From NCBI RefSeq assembly GCF_036227605.1, contig NZ_CP109487.1, positions 8,481,001-8,545,000 of the forward strand: 64,000 nt of DNA. The letters run 5' to 3'. Shown here piece by piece: positions 33,088-40,687 of the stretch (positions are counted from its first letter, which is position 1; the number at the start of each line of letters is the position of its first letter). The translations under genes were made by a program, and so were the position numbers. Below the pieces are notes generated by a model that was not told the origin of the DNA, did no database searches, and worked only from the letters and a program-made list of their open reading frames with translations. Origin of the DNA: Streptomyces sp. NBC_01439 (GTDB lineage: Bacteria; Actinomycetota; Actinomycetes; Streptomycetales; Streptomycetaceae).

Positions 33088-33118
33088 ACTGTGCGGCCTG
33101 ACGCCGCGTGAGGGTCAA
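33088..33118 (-). promoter_or_regulatory. MerR-type promoter of the MerR-methyltransferase gene
   Basis: Reverse strand: -35 TTGACC (33118-33113), 19-base spacer with the inverted sequence CTCACGCGGCGTCAGGCCG, -10 CACAGT (33093-33088). The long spacer is the mark of MerR-activated promoters. The -10 ends seven bases before the ATG at 33080, so the transcript probably starts at or next to the start codon (leaderless); no ribosome binding site is present. Confidence 0.6.
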
Positions 33119-33170
33119 GGCGGGGACCGAAGGCCCTGCCGGATGACACAAGCCCCAAAAGTGATGATGA

Positions 33171-35138
33171 ATGAACCAAATGCACGATCATGCCCGAATG
33201 AGGCGTATCAATGTGAAACGCATGCTGGTCGGCGAACCCCTTGACACCGCCCGCCTGGGCGAGACCCTGCTGCCCAAGAGACTCGCCCTGCCGATCTTCT
33301 GCAGCGACCCGCTCTCCTCCGTGGCCTACGCCACCGAAGAGATCCTGCTGATCCTCGCCCTCGGCGGCGTCGCACTGCTGCACCTCACCTGGTACGCGGC
33401 CGCCGCCATCGTCTTCCTGCTCATCGTCGTCGTCGCCTCGTACCGGCAGACCTGCCACGCCTACCCGGGCGGGGGCGGCGCTTACGTCGTCAGCTCGGAG
33501 AACCTCGGGCAGACCGCCGCGCTCACCGCCGCCAGCGCCCTGCTCGTCGACTACGTGATGACCGTCGCGGTCTCCGTCGTCTCCGGCGTCAACGCCATCA
33601 CCTCGGCCATCCCCTCGCTCAGCGACCACGAAGTGGTCCTGTCCGTTGCCTTCGTGGTGCTGCTGACCCTCATGAACCTGCGCGGCGTACGGGAGTCGGG
33701 CCGCATCTTCGCCATCCCCACCTACGGCTTCGTCCTCGTCATCTACCTCATGTTCGCCGTCGCCGCCGTACGGCTCGGGACCGGCGACACCATCCGCGCC
33801 GAGTCCGCCGGCCTCCCCATCACCCCGGTCGACACCTACACCGGACTCGCCCTGGTCTTCCTCACGATGCGGGCCTTCGCCTCCGGATGCACCGCCCTCA
33901 CCGGCGTCGAGGCCATCAGCAACGGTGTTCCCGCCTTCCGCAAGCCCAAGGCGGACAACGCCGCGACCACGCTCGCCGCGATGGGCGTGCTCTCCGTGAC
34001 GATGTTCGGCGGCATCACCGCCCTGGCCATGTCGTACCAGGTGCACGTCGCCGCCGACCCCACCGAACTGGGCCTGCCCCCGGGCACCGCGACCTCCACG
34101 GCCCTCGCCCAGATCGGGCGCGCCACCTTCGGCAGCTGGGACTTCCTCTTCTACCTGCTCCAGGCCGTCACCGCGGGCGTCCTGATCCTCGCCGCGAACA
34201 CCGCCTTCAACGGCTTCCCGATGCTCGCCTCGATCCTGGCCAAGGACCGGTACGCGCCCCGCCAGCTCTTCAACCGCGGCGACCGGCTCGTCTACTCCAA
34301 CGGCGTCGTGCTCCTCGCCCTCACCGCCATCGCCCTCATCGTGGCCTTCGACGCCGAACTGACCCGCCTCATCCAGCTCTACATCATCGGCGTCTTCGTC
34401 TCCTTCACCCTCTCCCAGTCGGGCATGGTCCGGCACTGGCGCAAGGCGCTCGCCTCGCCCGCCACCCCGCGCGAGGAGCGGATCCACATCCACCGCAGGC
34501 TCGCCATCAACGCCGTCGGCGCCACCTTGACCGCACTGGTCCTGGTCATCGTCCTGCTCACCAAGTTCACCCACGGCGCCTGGCTGGTCGTCATCGCGAT
34601 GCCGCTGCTCTTCCTCGGCATGAAGGGCGTCCGCCGCCACTACGACCAGGTCGCCCGACAGGTCGCCATCGCCCCCGACGCCAGCCCGCGCAGGCCCGCA
34701 CGCCACCACGTACTGGTCTTGGTCGCCGCCGTACAGGCCCCGACGCTCAAGGCCATCGGCTACGCGCAGGGCCTGCGCCCCGACACCCTGACGGCGGTCA
34801 CCGTCGCGGCGGACGAACAGGAGGCGATCCGGCTGCGCGAGGCGTGGGCCGAGCACGACACCGGCCTGCCGCTGAAGATCCTGCACTCGCCGTACCGGGA
34901 GGTGGTGGGCCCGATCCTGGCCCACGTCGAGGAACTGGCCGCCGGCTCCCGGGCGGACATGCTGTCGGTGGTCATCCCCGAGTACGTGGTCGGCCGCTGG
35001 TGGGAGCAGCCCCTGCACAACCAGAACGCCCTGCGGCTGAAGGCGCGACTGCTCTTCACGCCGGGCGTCGCGGTGATCGACGTGCCGTACCTCCTGGAGT
35101 CCGCGAGGCCCGCCGATCCGGCACGGCGGGACGGTTAG
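33171..35138 (+). CDS. APC-superfamily permease, KimA-like potassium transporter
   Basis: 655 residues with about 12 membrane segments (EEILLILALGGVALLHLTWY, AAIVFLLIVVVASY, VVLSVAFVVLLTLMNL, TYGFVLVIYLMFAVAAV, LVFLTMRAFASGCTALTGVE, VTAGVLILAANTAFNGF) and a C-terminal soluble domain from about residue 500 (HHVLVLVAAVQAPTLKAIGY). FCSDPLSSVAYATEEI is the diagnostic motif. KimA-type proteins import K+ with H+ and are often controlled by c-di-AMP; the soluble tail would be the binding site. Start: ATG at 33171 has a weak ribosome site; ATG at 33198 is an alternative. Its last 83 bases overlap the convergent pucR-like gene. Confidence 0.85.
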   Translation: MNQMHDHARMRRINVKRMLVGEPLDTARLGETLLPKRLALPIFCSDPLSSVAYATEEILLILALGGVALLHLTWYAAAAIVFLLIVVVASYRQTCHAYPGGGGAYVVSSENLGQTAALTAASALLVDYVMTVAVSVVSGVNAITSAIPSLSDHEVVLSVAFVVLLTLMNLRGVRESGRIFAIPTYGFVLVIYLMFAVAAVRLGTGDTIRAESAGLPITPVDTYTGLALVFLTMRAFASGCTALTGVEAISNGVPAFRKPKADNAATTLAAMGVLSVTMFGGITALAMSYQVHVAADPTELGLPPGTATSTALAQIGRATFGSWDFLFYLLQAVTAGVLILAANTAFNGFPMLASILAKDRYAPRQLFNRGDRLVYSNGVVLLALTAIALIVAFDAELTRLIQLYIIGVFVSFTLSQSGMVRHWRKALASPATPREERIHIHRRLAINAVGATLTALVLVIVLLTKFTHGAWLVVIAMPLLFLGMKGVRRHYDQVARQVAIAPDASPRRPARHHVLVLVAAVQAPTLKAIGYAQGLRPDTLTAVTVAADEQEAIRLREAWAEHDTGLPLKILHSPYREVVGPILAHVEELAAGSRADMLSVVIPEYVVGRWWEQPLHNQNALRLKARLLFTPGVAVIDVPYLLESARPADPARRDG

Positions 35139-36369
35139 CGGGTTCCGTTTCGACGCGCTGCAACACGGCCGAGTGCGCCAGCGCCAGTTCCACCACCTGC
35201 CGGGGGTCGGCCAGGGAGCGGCCGGTGAGCTGCTCCAGGCGCCGCAGCCGGTTGGAGACCGTGTTGCGGTGGCAGTACAGCCGCTGCGCGGCGTCCGTGG
35301 TCGAACCCTGGCAGGCCAGCCAGGTGCCCAAGGTGGTCAGGAGCGTCCGCCGGTCCTGCGCGGGCAGCGCGAGCACCGGGCCGAGCACCACCTGGCGCAG
35401 CCGCCCGGCGAGTTCGGCCTGCGCCGCGACCAGCGCCGCCGGCAGCCGTTCGTCCAGCAGTGCGGTGCGCGGGCCCTCGGACTCGGGGGCGGTGCGCAGC
35501 GCGAGGGCGGCCAGCCGGCGCGCCCGGGCCACCTCCGCCGGCGCCGCGACGACCGGGCCGACCCCGGCGCGCACCCCGAGGGGTGCGAGCAGTTCCCGTA
35601 CGGACTCCAGCGGATGGTGGCCCAGCTCCACCAGGCCGATCTCCCCGTCGGCGCGGATGCGCCACAGGACGCGCGGAGCTGAGGCGGCTCCGGGCCCTCC
35701 GGCCGGGGCGACCTGGGCGACCGGAGCGACCGGGGCGCCGGACGGATCGGCGGCCAGCACGACCACCGTGAAACGGCCCCGCTCCGGCAGCCCCAGCCGT
35801 GCGGCGGCCGCTTCCACGGCCGAGACCTCCGGGGCCGAGACTTCCGCTGCCGGGGCCGACGGCCCGTCCCCGCCGTCGAGCAGCACGTCCAGCAGGGCTG
35901 CTCGGTGCTCCCGGTCCCGGTCGCCGTGCGCGGCCTCCGCCCGGCGGTACGACTCCGTCATGGCGTCCGTCATCTGCTCCAGTACGTCCCACAATTCGGT
36001 CGCGCCGGGGAGCAGCCGGGGCAGCGCCGCCCGGTCGTGCGCGGTCACGGCCTCCGTGAGGCTCTGCCAGAGCAGCCGGCCGCCGCGGCGGTGGGTGCGC
36101 AGTAGGGAGGCGAGCGGCAGCCCCTGTTCGGCGCGGAGCGCGCCGACGGCCCGGGCGTCGGCGAGCTCCACCGGCAGGCCCCGGGAACTGCGGAGCAGCC
36201 CCTCGACGGCCTGGCCGAGGGTGCGGTGGATCCGCTCGCGCAGCTCGGCCCGGCCCAGCAGGGCGGCGTAGGCGGGGTCCTCGGCCAGCGTCCGGTCCGT
36301 GAGCCGGTCCGCCACCACGGCGATCCGGCGGGACAGGTCCTCGCGTATCTCCTCGATGATCCGCTCCAT
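35056..36369 (-). CDS. PucR family transcriptional regulator
   Basis: 437 residues from ATG at 36369. Begins with a RsbT-like helical sensor region (IIEEIREDLSRRIAVVADRL), then a GGDEF-like middle part, and ends in the PucR HTH: LLTTLGTWLACQGSTTDAAQ, RLYCHRNTVSNRLRRLEQLT, GRSLADPRQVVELALA. PucR proteins activate genes for purine or other nitrogen metabolism. The last about 30 residues (NRPAVPDRRASRTPGGTARR and beyond) are translated from the antisense of the permease gene's 3' end and look like a run-on tail beyond the original stop. Divergent from the TetR gene. Confidence 0.87.
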   Translation of the reverse strand: MERIIEEIREDLSRRIAVVADRLTDRTLAEDPAYAALLGRAELRERIHRTLGQAVEGLLRSSRGLPVELADARAVGALRAEQGLPLASLLRTHRRGGRLLWQSLTEAVTAHDRAALPRLLPGATELWDVLEQMTDAMTESYRRAEAAHGDRDREHRAALLDVLLDGGDGPSAPAAEVSAPEVSAVEAAAARLGLPERGRFTVVVLAADPSGAPVAPVAQVAPAGGPGAASAPRVLWRIRADGEIGLVELGHHPLESVRELLAPLGVRAGVGPVVAAPAEVARARRLAALALRTAPESEGPRTALLDERLPAALVAAQAELAGRLRQVVLGPVLALPAQDRRTLLTTLGTWLACQGSTTDAAQRLYCHRNTVSNRLRRLEQLTGRSLADPRQVVELALAHSAVLQRVETEPANRPAVPDRRASRTPGGTARRSPRRPA

Positions 36370-36441
36370 GACGCGCAGCCTGACACGGAGGAGGGGGCCG
36401 TGGGGAGAGGCCGGACCGGGCACGTCCGCTACCGTGTGCGA

Positions 36442-36461
36442 ATCACTGCACCTGCAGTGAT
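36442..36461. promoter_or_regulatory. 20-bp TetR operator
   Basis: ATCACTGCA (36442-36450), CC, TGCAGTGAT (36453-36461): perfect nine-base arms around two bases, 38 bases before the tetR start and 73 bases from the divergent pucR start. A perfect palindrome of this size beside a tetR gene is most likely its own operator and may also act on pucR. Confidence 0.8.
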
Positions 36462-36498
36462 CACCCGATGCGCCCCTTCCACCCCCAGGGACCCGCCC

Positions 36499-37062
36499 TT
36501 GCGCCAGAACCCGCAGCGCCGCGCCGCACTGCTCGACGCCGCCATCGAAGTCCTGGCGCGCGAGGGTTCGCGCGGCCTGACCCTGCGCGCGGTTGACGCG
36601 GAGGCGGGCGTGCCCACGGGCACCGCCTCGAACTACTTCGCCAACCGCTCGCAGCTGCTCGTGCAGATCCTGCACCGCACCCGGGAGCGGCTGGTCCCGG
36701 ACCCGGCGGACCTCGCCGGCCCGCTGGACACCGAGGTCCTGCTCACGCGGCTCCTCGACCGGATGCGGCGCGAGCGCAGTGTGCACATCGCCATGCTGGA
36801 GCTGCGACTGGAGGGCACCCGGCGTCCCGAACTCCAGACGGAGCTCGCGGCCTTCCAGGGCCTGGAACTGGAGGCCAACGTCAGGTGGCACCTGGACGCG
36901 GGCCTGCCCGGGGACCGACAGGGCGTGGTCCTGATGTACCTGGCGATGCTCGGTCTGATCGTGGACGACCTGACCGCGCCCGCCATGCTGGAGGCGCACC
37001 CGGCGCACGGGCTCATTCGGACGATGGTCGAGCGCCTCCTCCCGGAAGAGCCCGCGGTCTGA
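36499..37062 (+). CDS. TetR/AcrR family transcriptional regulator
   Basis: 187 residues from TTG at 36499, chosen because CAGGGA lies upstream and the product then opens LRQNPQRRAALLDAAIEVLA; a GTG at 36454 would fall inside the operator palindrome. HTH: GSRGLTLRAVDAEAGVPTGT, ASNYFANRSQLLVQILHR. The C-terminal ligand domain (MYLAMLGLIVDDLTAPAMLE) is of TetR_C type and its inducer is unknown. Represses its own gene and possibly the divergent pucR gene through the 36442-36461 palindrome. No transporter or enzyme gene is coupled downstream except the DUF6461 gene 57 bases away. Confidence 0.88.
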   Translation: MRQNPQRRAALLDAAIEVLAREGSRGLTLRAVDAEAGVPTGTASNYFANRSQLLVQILHRTRERLVPDPADLAGPLDTEVLLTRLLDRMRRERSVHIAMLELRLEGTRRPELQTELAAFQGLELEANVRWHLDAGLPGDRQGVVLMYLAMLGLIVDDLTAPAMLEAHPAHGLIRTMVERLLPEEPAV

Positions 37063-37118
37063 CTATCGTGCCGGTGAACAAGCACCGGCGGGGTGGGCAA
37101 ACCGTGGGGAGTGCGGAC

Positions 37119-37739
37119 ATGGCGGACACAGTAGAAGGCGTGACGGACGGGATCCGGTGGCTGGCCGACTGGGACCAGTGGTTCGCCGGTCTGACCTTCG
37201 CGCGGGGGATAGCCCCCGACGAACTCGCCGCACGCCTCGGCGCGCTGCCGGGCCTGCACCCCGGGCCGCTGGGCGCGCTCGACGCCTGGAGCATGGTCAC
37301 CGAGACCGTGGACGGCGACGGCGTGGCCCGGGTCGGCAGGTGGGGCGGCTGGTCCTTCGCCGTCGAACACGGTCAGCCGGCCGGAGCGGAACGGCTCGCC
37401 GAGGTCTCCCGGGGCGGCGTGGAGGCCGTCCACCTCGACCCGCAGCCCGATCACCCGCCCAAGCAGTTCGCGTACGCCCGGGACGGCGAGCTGGTGTGCT
37501 GCTTCGCCCTCGGCGAGGAGTGCTGGCGCGGCGGCCACCGGCCGGACTTCCTGCTCCCGGAGCTGATCGCGGCCGGGATCCTCACCCCGGAGGGCGCGTG
37601 CGCCCGCCCGGCCGACGAGGCGGACGCGGACCGCGACCGCCACACCCTCGACGTCGTGGAACGCCGCTTCGGGCTGTCCCTGCCGCGTCACCTGATCGCG
37701 GACGCCCCGCTCCCGGCGTACGTGACCTGCACGCGCTAG
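37119..37739 (+). CDS. DUF6461 family protein
   Basis: 206 residues from ATG at 37119 with GGGGAG upstream. IRWLADWDQWFAGLTFARGI, PDELAARLGALPG, RVGRWGGWSFAVEHGQPAGA and LDVVERRFGLSLP are typical of the DUF6461 proteins common in Streptomyces; no activity is known. A cysteine pair lies in ELVCCFALGEECWRGG. Follows the TetR gene on the same strand. In other genomes the family appears beside varied genes, so context gives little. Confidence 0.8.
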   Translation: MADTVEGVTDGIRWLADWDQWFAGLTFARGIAPDELAARLGALPGLHPGPLGALDAWSMVTETVDGDGVARVGRWGGWSFAVEHGQPAGAERLAEVSRGGVEAVHLDPQPDHPPKQFAYARDGELVCCFALGEECWRGGHRPDFLLPELIAAGILTPEGACARPADEADADRDRHTLDVVERRFGLSLPRHLIADAPLPAYVTCTR

Positions 37740-37863
37740 CGTCCGCGCCGGGGCCGGGATGCGGTGATCTTATGCTCAGGTTTACGCGAGTCCGCTGGTT
37801 TTGCGCCGGGTGAGCCACTTTGATGGGTTTGCCAGGCCTCGTACCGGAGCAGGGGGACTAGTC

Positions 37864-38106
37864 ATGGGCACCGACCACAGCCAGAAGGACAGCACACCCA
37901 CCCTGATCGGCTCGGTGCAGCGCGCACTGCGCCTCCTGGAAGCGATGTCCGCGGAAGGCGGGGTGACGGCCAAGCGGCTCGCCCGGCTCACCGGCATCCC
38001 CCTGCCCACCGTCTACCACCTGCTGCGCACCCTCACCCATGAGGGTTACGTGCAGCGCGAGGGAGGGTCGTTCCGCCTCGCGGACGATCTTCCGCTCGCT
38101 TCGTGA
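37864..38106 (+). CDS. HTH-only IclR-type regulator (truncated)
   Basis: 80 residues from ATG at 37864, after GGAGCAGGGGG. It contains a complete IclR N-terminal winged helix: TLIGSVQRALRLLEAMSAEG, GVTAKRLARLTGIPLPTVYH, LLRTLTHEGYVQREGGSFRL, then stops at DDLPLAS. Full IclR proteins have about 170 more residues forming the effector domain. No continuation is found in the other two frames downstream, so this is either a genuinely short DNA-binding protein or a gene that lost its 3' part by deletion. Precedes the Roadblock operon, with two palindromes between. Confidence 0.75.
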   Translation: MGTDHSQKDSTPTLIGSVQRALRLLEAMSAEGGVTAKRLARLTGIPLPTVYHLLRTLTHEGYVQREGGSFRLADDLPLAS

Positions 38107-38146
38107 TCAAATATCGACGCGTTCTGGCCAAGCTCTCGCACCCTTC

Positions 38147-38173
38147 CTGGCATGTTCCAGCGGAAAATGCCAG
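38147..38173. promoter_or_regulatory. 27-bp inverted repeat upstream of the Roadblock operon
   Basis: CTGGCATGTTCC (38147-38158), AGC, GGAAAATGCCAG (38162-38173): 12-base arms with one mismatch. Lies between the HTH-only IclR gene and the first LC7 gene. Likely operator; a terminator for the IclR gene is less likely given the A/T content. Confidence 0.6.
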
Positions 38174-38191
38174 AACGCCCTTTCGTACAGT

Positions 38192-38209
38192 GGAACTTGA
38201 GTAAGTTCC
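38192..38209. promoter_or_regulatory. second palindrome GGAACTT-N4-AAGTTCC
   Basis: Perfect seven-base arms at 38192-38198 and 38203-38209, 58 bases before the first LC7 start. GGAAC/GTTCC half-sites resemble those of IclR-type sites and echo the TTCC/GGAA cores of the neighbouring repeat. Confidence 0.6.
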
Positions 38210-38266
38210 CTCCTGTCGCGCCGTACGACCGTGCACTCAGCACGTCCGGCCGGGAGGGGAGCCCGC

Positions 38267-38707
38267 GTGCCCGGGATCGACGAATGCCTGCTCGAAGCCA
38301 TGGCCCTGCCTGGTGCGCGGGGGGCCGCGCTGGTCGACTGGAGCAGCGGACTGGCCCTCGGCACCGCGGGGGAGTCGCCCGTGGGCGACCACGAGACCAC
38401 CGCCGCCGAGACCGCCGAACTGGCTCGGGCGGCAGCCGAGTACGAGTCCTTCGCCCCGGCGGAAGTCGACCCGGCACACGGTGGCGGAGCCGTTCCCTCC
38501 GCCGGTTCGTCCGCCGGCCTACCGGCCGGCCCGCCTGTCGAGGATCTGATCGTCACCACCCGCACTGGATACCACGTACTGCGCTTCGTCGAGACGAGCT
38601 TCGACAGCAGCGTATTCCTGCACCTGTGGCTCGACCGCGTCGACGGCAATCTCGCCCTCGCGCGCCACAGGCTCCGTGCCCTGGCGGAGGGGCTGGTACT
38701 CAGATGA
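38267..38707 (+). CDS. Roadblock/LC7 domain protein 1
   Basis: 146 residues from GTG at 38267 with GGGAGGGG upstream. Roadblock/LC7 fold: GARGAALVDWSSGLALGTAG and, later, VEDLIVTTRTGYHVLRFVET then VFLHLWLDRVDGNLALARHR. It is a paralogue of the third LC7 protein (40118-40492), sharing AALVDxxSGxALGT and LALARHxL, but has an extra Ala/Gly/Pro-rich insertion of about 30 residues (EVDPAHGGGAVPSAGSSAG) before the last strands. LC7 proteins usually form dimers that regulate small GTPases of the MglA type; no GTPase is adjacent. Stop overlaps the next ATG by four bases. Confidence 0.82.
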   Translation: MPGIDECLLEAMALPGARGAALVDWSSGLALGTAGESPVGDHETTAAETAELARAAAEYESFAPAEVDPAHGGGAVPSAGSSAGLPAGPPVEDLIVTTRTGYHVLRFVETSFDSSVFLHLWLDRVDGNLALARHRLRALAEGLVLR

Positions 38708-39501
38708 CCACCCCGGCCACCGCCACGGCCGCGAACGCCTTCGCCGCTGTCTCCCCCCTTCTCACCCGACTCGCAGCGGAGCGCGCCACCGGCGCCCTGC
38801 TCCGCGACCGCGGCACCCTCTTCTTGGAGGACGGCCGCATCGTGCACGCCGAAAGCCCGGCCACCCCCGGTCTCGACGTACTGCTCACCACCGGCGGCGG
38901 CCTCGCCCCCGAGCGCTGGCGCGAGGCCGTGGACCGGGCCGGTGCCCGCCGCCAGGTCGCCCGCTTCCTCGTGGACAGCGGCGGGCTCGCAGACGGAGAG
39001 CTGGAGATATGCCACCTCGCCGCCATATTCGACGCCGCCTTCTTCGCACTCTCCCCGGGCAGCGGGCCCTCCCGCTTCCGCCGCGGGGCCACCCACTGGA
39101 TCGGCTCCGTCCGTTCCGTTCCCGCCGCCGCCGTCGAACGCGAGACCCGGCGCCGCCGGGACCTGCTCGACGCGGTCTGGCCGTACCCCCTGCTGGACAC
39201 CTCCCCGGTCGTCCCCCGGGCGGCCGCGCCGGGCCAGACGATCACCTCCCGGCAGCGGACCCTGCTGGGCCGGGCCGACGGCTTGCGCACCCCGGCCGAC
39301 CTCGCGTGGGTCCTGGGCAGGCCCGCCTTCCACACCCTGCTCGACGTACGGCGCCTCGCGGCGGCCGGACTGGTCGAGACCCCGCACACCCCGGCCCCGC
39401 CACCGGCCGTGGCGCCCTTGCCCGACTGGATGACCGAGGCCCAATCCCCGGACGTGGCGCTGCTCCGCCGGTTACGCGACGCACTGGAGGCAAGTCTGTG
39501 A
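38704..39501 (+). CDS. Roadblock-operon partner with PATAN/DUF4388-like and winged-helix-like parts
   Basis: 265 residues; ATG overlaps the upstream stop (ATGA). The N-terminal 110 residues (LTRLAAERATGALLRDRGTL, FLEDGRIVHAESPATPGLDV) resemble DUF4388/PATAN domains, which occur with Roadblock proteins and two-component systems. The C-terminal part RQRTLLGRADGLRTPADLAW, VLGRPAFHTLLDVRRLAAAG, LVE has the pattern of a winged helix. A DNA-binding or adaptor protein controlled by the LC7 partners is a fair guess. Codon 257 (39472-39474) is TTA, nine codons from the end, so bldA could still limit its completion. Confidence 0.7.
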   Translation: MTTPATATAANAFAAVSPLLTRLAAERATGALLRDRGTLFLEDGRIVHAESPATPGLDVLLTTGGGLAPERWREAVDRAGARRQVARFLVDSGGLADGELEICHLAAIFDAAFFALSPGSGPSRFRRGATHWIGSVRSVPAAAVERETRRRRDLLDAVWPYPLLDTSPVVPRAAAPGQTITSRQRTLLGRADGLRTPADLAWVLGRPAFHTLLDVRRLAAAGLVETPHTPAPPPAVAPLPDWMTEAQSPDVALLRRLRDALEASL

Positions 39502-39572
39502 GGCTCCCGCTGCGACCGGCCCTGCGCGCCGACCGCTCCGAGCGTAGGCAGCCCGAAAGGAGTAAGGCCGAC

Positions 39573-39992
39573 ATGAGTACGGTGCCCCCCGAGACGGAGG
39601 CCGAGATACTCGCCGAGCTCCGCAGGCTGCGGGCCCGGGTACCCCAGCTCACCGGTGCCCTCGCCGCGAGCGCCGACGGTTTCGTACTCGCCCAGGACAG
39701 CGCCGCCGCTGAGGCCGAGTCCGTCGCGGCGCTGACCGCCGCCGCCCTCGGCGTGGCCCAGCGCCTCAGCGACTGCACCGGCCAGGGAGCCTTCCGCGAA
39801 CTGCTCGTGCGCGGTGAGGACGGCTACGTCGCCACCTACGCGGCGGGCCTGGCGGCGGTCCTCACCCTGACCGCCGAGCCGAAGGTCAACGTCGGACGCC
39901 TCCACCTGGAAGCCCGGCGCTCAAGCCTCCGGATAGCCGAACTGATCGACCACACCCTCGGGCGACGGGGTCCCGGATTCCCACCCGGGTGA
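39573..39992 (+). CDS. Roadblock/LC7 domain protein 2 (MglB-like)
   Basis: 139 residues from ATG at 39573, AAAGGAG upstream. Longer helical lead-in EAEILAELRRLRARVPQLTG, then ALAASADGFVLAQDSAAAEA, ESVAALTAAALGVAQRLSDC, RELLVRGEDGYVATYAAGLA. This is the MglB/Cvn-B type of LC7 domain, different from proteins 1 and 3. In conservons it would act on a Ras-like GTPase and sensor kinase, both missing here. 71 bases after the partner gene, same strand. Confidence 0.82.
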   Translation: MSTVPPETEAEILAELRRLRARVPQLTGALAASADGFVLAQDSAAAEAESVAALTAAALGVAQRLSDCTGQGAFRELLVRGEDGYVATYAAGLAAVLTLTAEPKVNVGRLHLEARRSSLRIAELIDHTLGRRGPGFPPG

Positions 39993-40117
39993 TGCGCCTT
40001 CCGGTCGGCGGCCGGGCCTGACACGTCCAGCGCGTGCCGCCACAGCCGCATCCAGCTACAGCCAGTCATCCCTCCCTCACGTCCCAGTTACAGAGAAACG
40101 AGAAAGAGGACCCTCTC

Positions 40118-40492
40118 ATGGTCAATGTGGAGACCGCACTCAAGGAAGCGACCACCACGATCGAAGGCGCGATCGGTGCCGCGCTCGTCGACTACGGCAG
40201 CGGCATGGCCCTCGGCACGATCGGGGGCGGCAAGGACCTCGACCTCGCGGTCGCGGCGGCGGGCAACACGGACGTGGTGCGCGCCAAGGTCCGCACGATG
40301 GAGATGCTCGGCCTCAAGGACGAGATCGAGGACATCCTCATCACCCTCGGCAGCCAGTACCACCTGATCCGGCTGATGAAGGCCCGCGGCTCCACGGGCT
40401 TCTTCCTCTACCTGGCCCTCGATAAGGGGCGGGCCAACCTCGCGATGGCCCGGCATCAACTGAAGAAGATCGAAGCAGACCTGGAGGTCTGA
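40118..40492 (+). CDS. Roadblock/LC7 domain protein 3
   Basis: 124 residues from ATG at 40118, AGAGGA upstream. LC7 fold: IEGAIGAALVDYGSGMALGT, KVRTMEMLGLKDEIEDILIT, LGSQYHLIRLMKARGSTGFF, LYLALDKGRANLAMARHQLK. Closest relative in the window is LC7 protein 1, lacking that protein's low-complexity insertion. A 125-base gap separates it from LC7 protein 2, so it may have its own promoter. Followed by a clear terminator, which closes the Roadblock block. Confidence 0.85.
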   Translation: MVNVETALKEATTTIEGAIGAALVDYGSGMALGTIGGGKDLDLAVAAAGNTDVVRAKVRTMEMLGLKDEIEDILITLGSQYHLIRLMKARGSTGFFLYLALDKGRANLAMARHQLKKIEADLEV

Positions 40493-40542
40493 CCGGCCCC
40501 ACCGGGCAGGGTCAGGCCGCCTCCAACCGCATCGCCGAAGTG

Positions 40543-40570
40543 GCGGACGGCTGAATTCTTTGCCGTCCGC
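40543..40570 (+). terminator. terminator of the Roadblock block
   Basis: GCGGACGGC (40543-40551), ten-base loop TGAATTCTTT, GCCGTCCGC (40562-40570): perfect nine-base-pair stem, 51 bases after the LC7-3 stop. Confidence 0.7.
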
Positions 40571-40613
40571 TCCGACGGTTGGCTTCGTATGCCCCATATG
40601 GGTGGAGTTTATG

Positions 40614-40633
40614 ACTCTGTTACAGAGTAGGAT
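40614..40633 (+). promoter_or_regulatory. palindrome overlapping a -10-like box upstream of the GT2-TagF gene
   Basis: ACTCTG-TTA-CAGAGT (40614-40628) is a perfect palindrome; its last T begins TAGGAT (40628-40633), a good -10 hexamer. A regulator bound here would cover the -10 box. 55 bases before the ATG of the large glycosyltransferase gene. No -35 match is convincing. Confidence 0.5.
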
Positions 40634-40687
40634 GCTGTGAGCAGCTGATCATCGACAAAGCATAAAACGCTGGAGAAACCGCCACCC

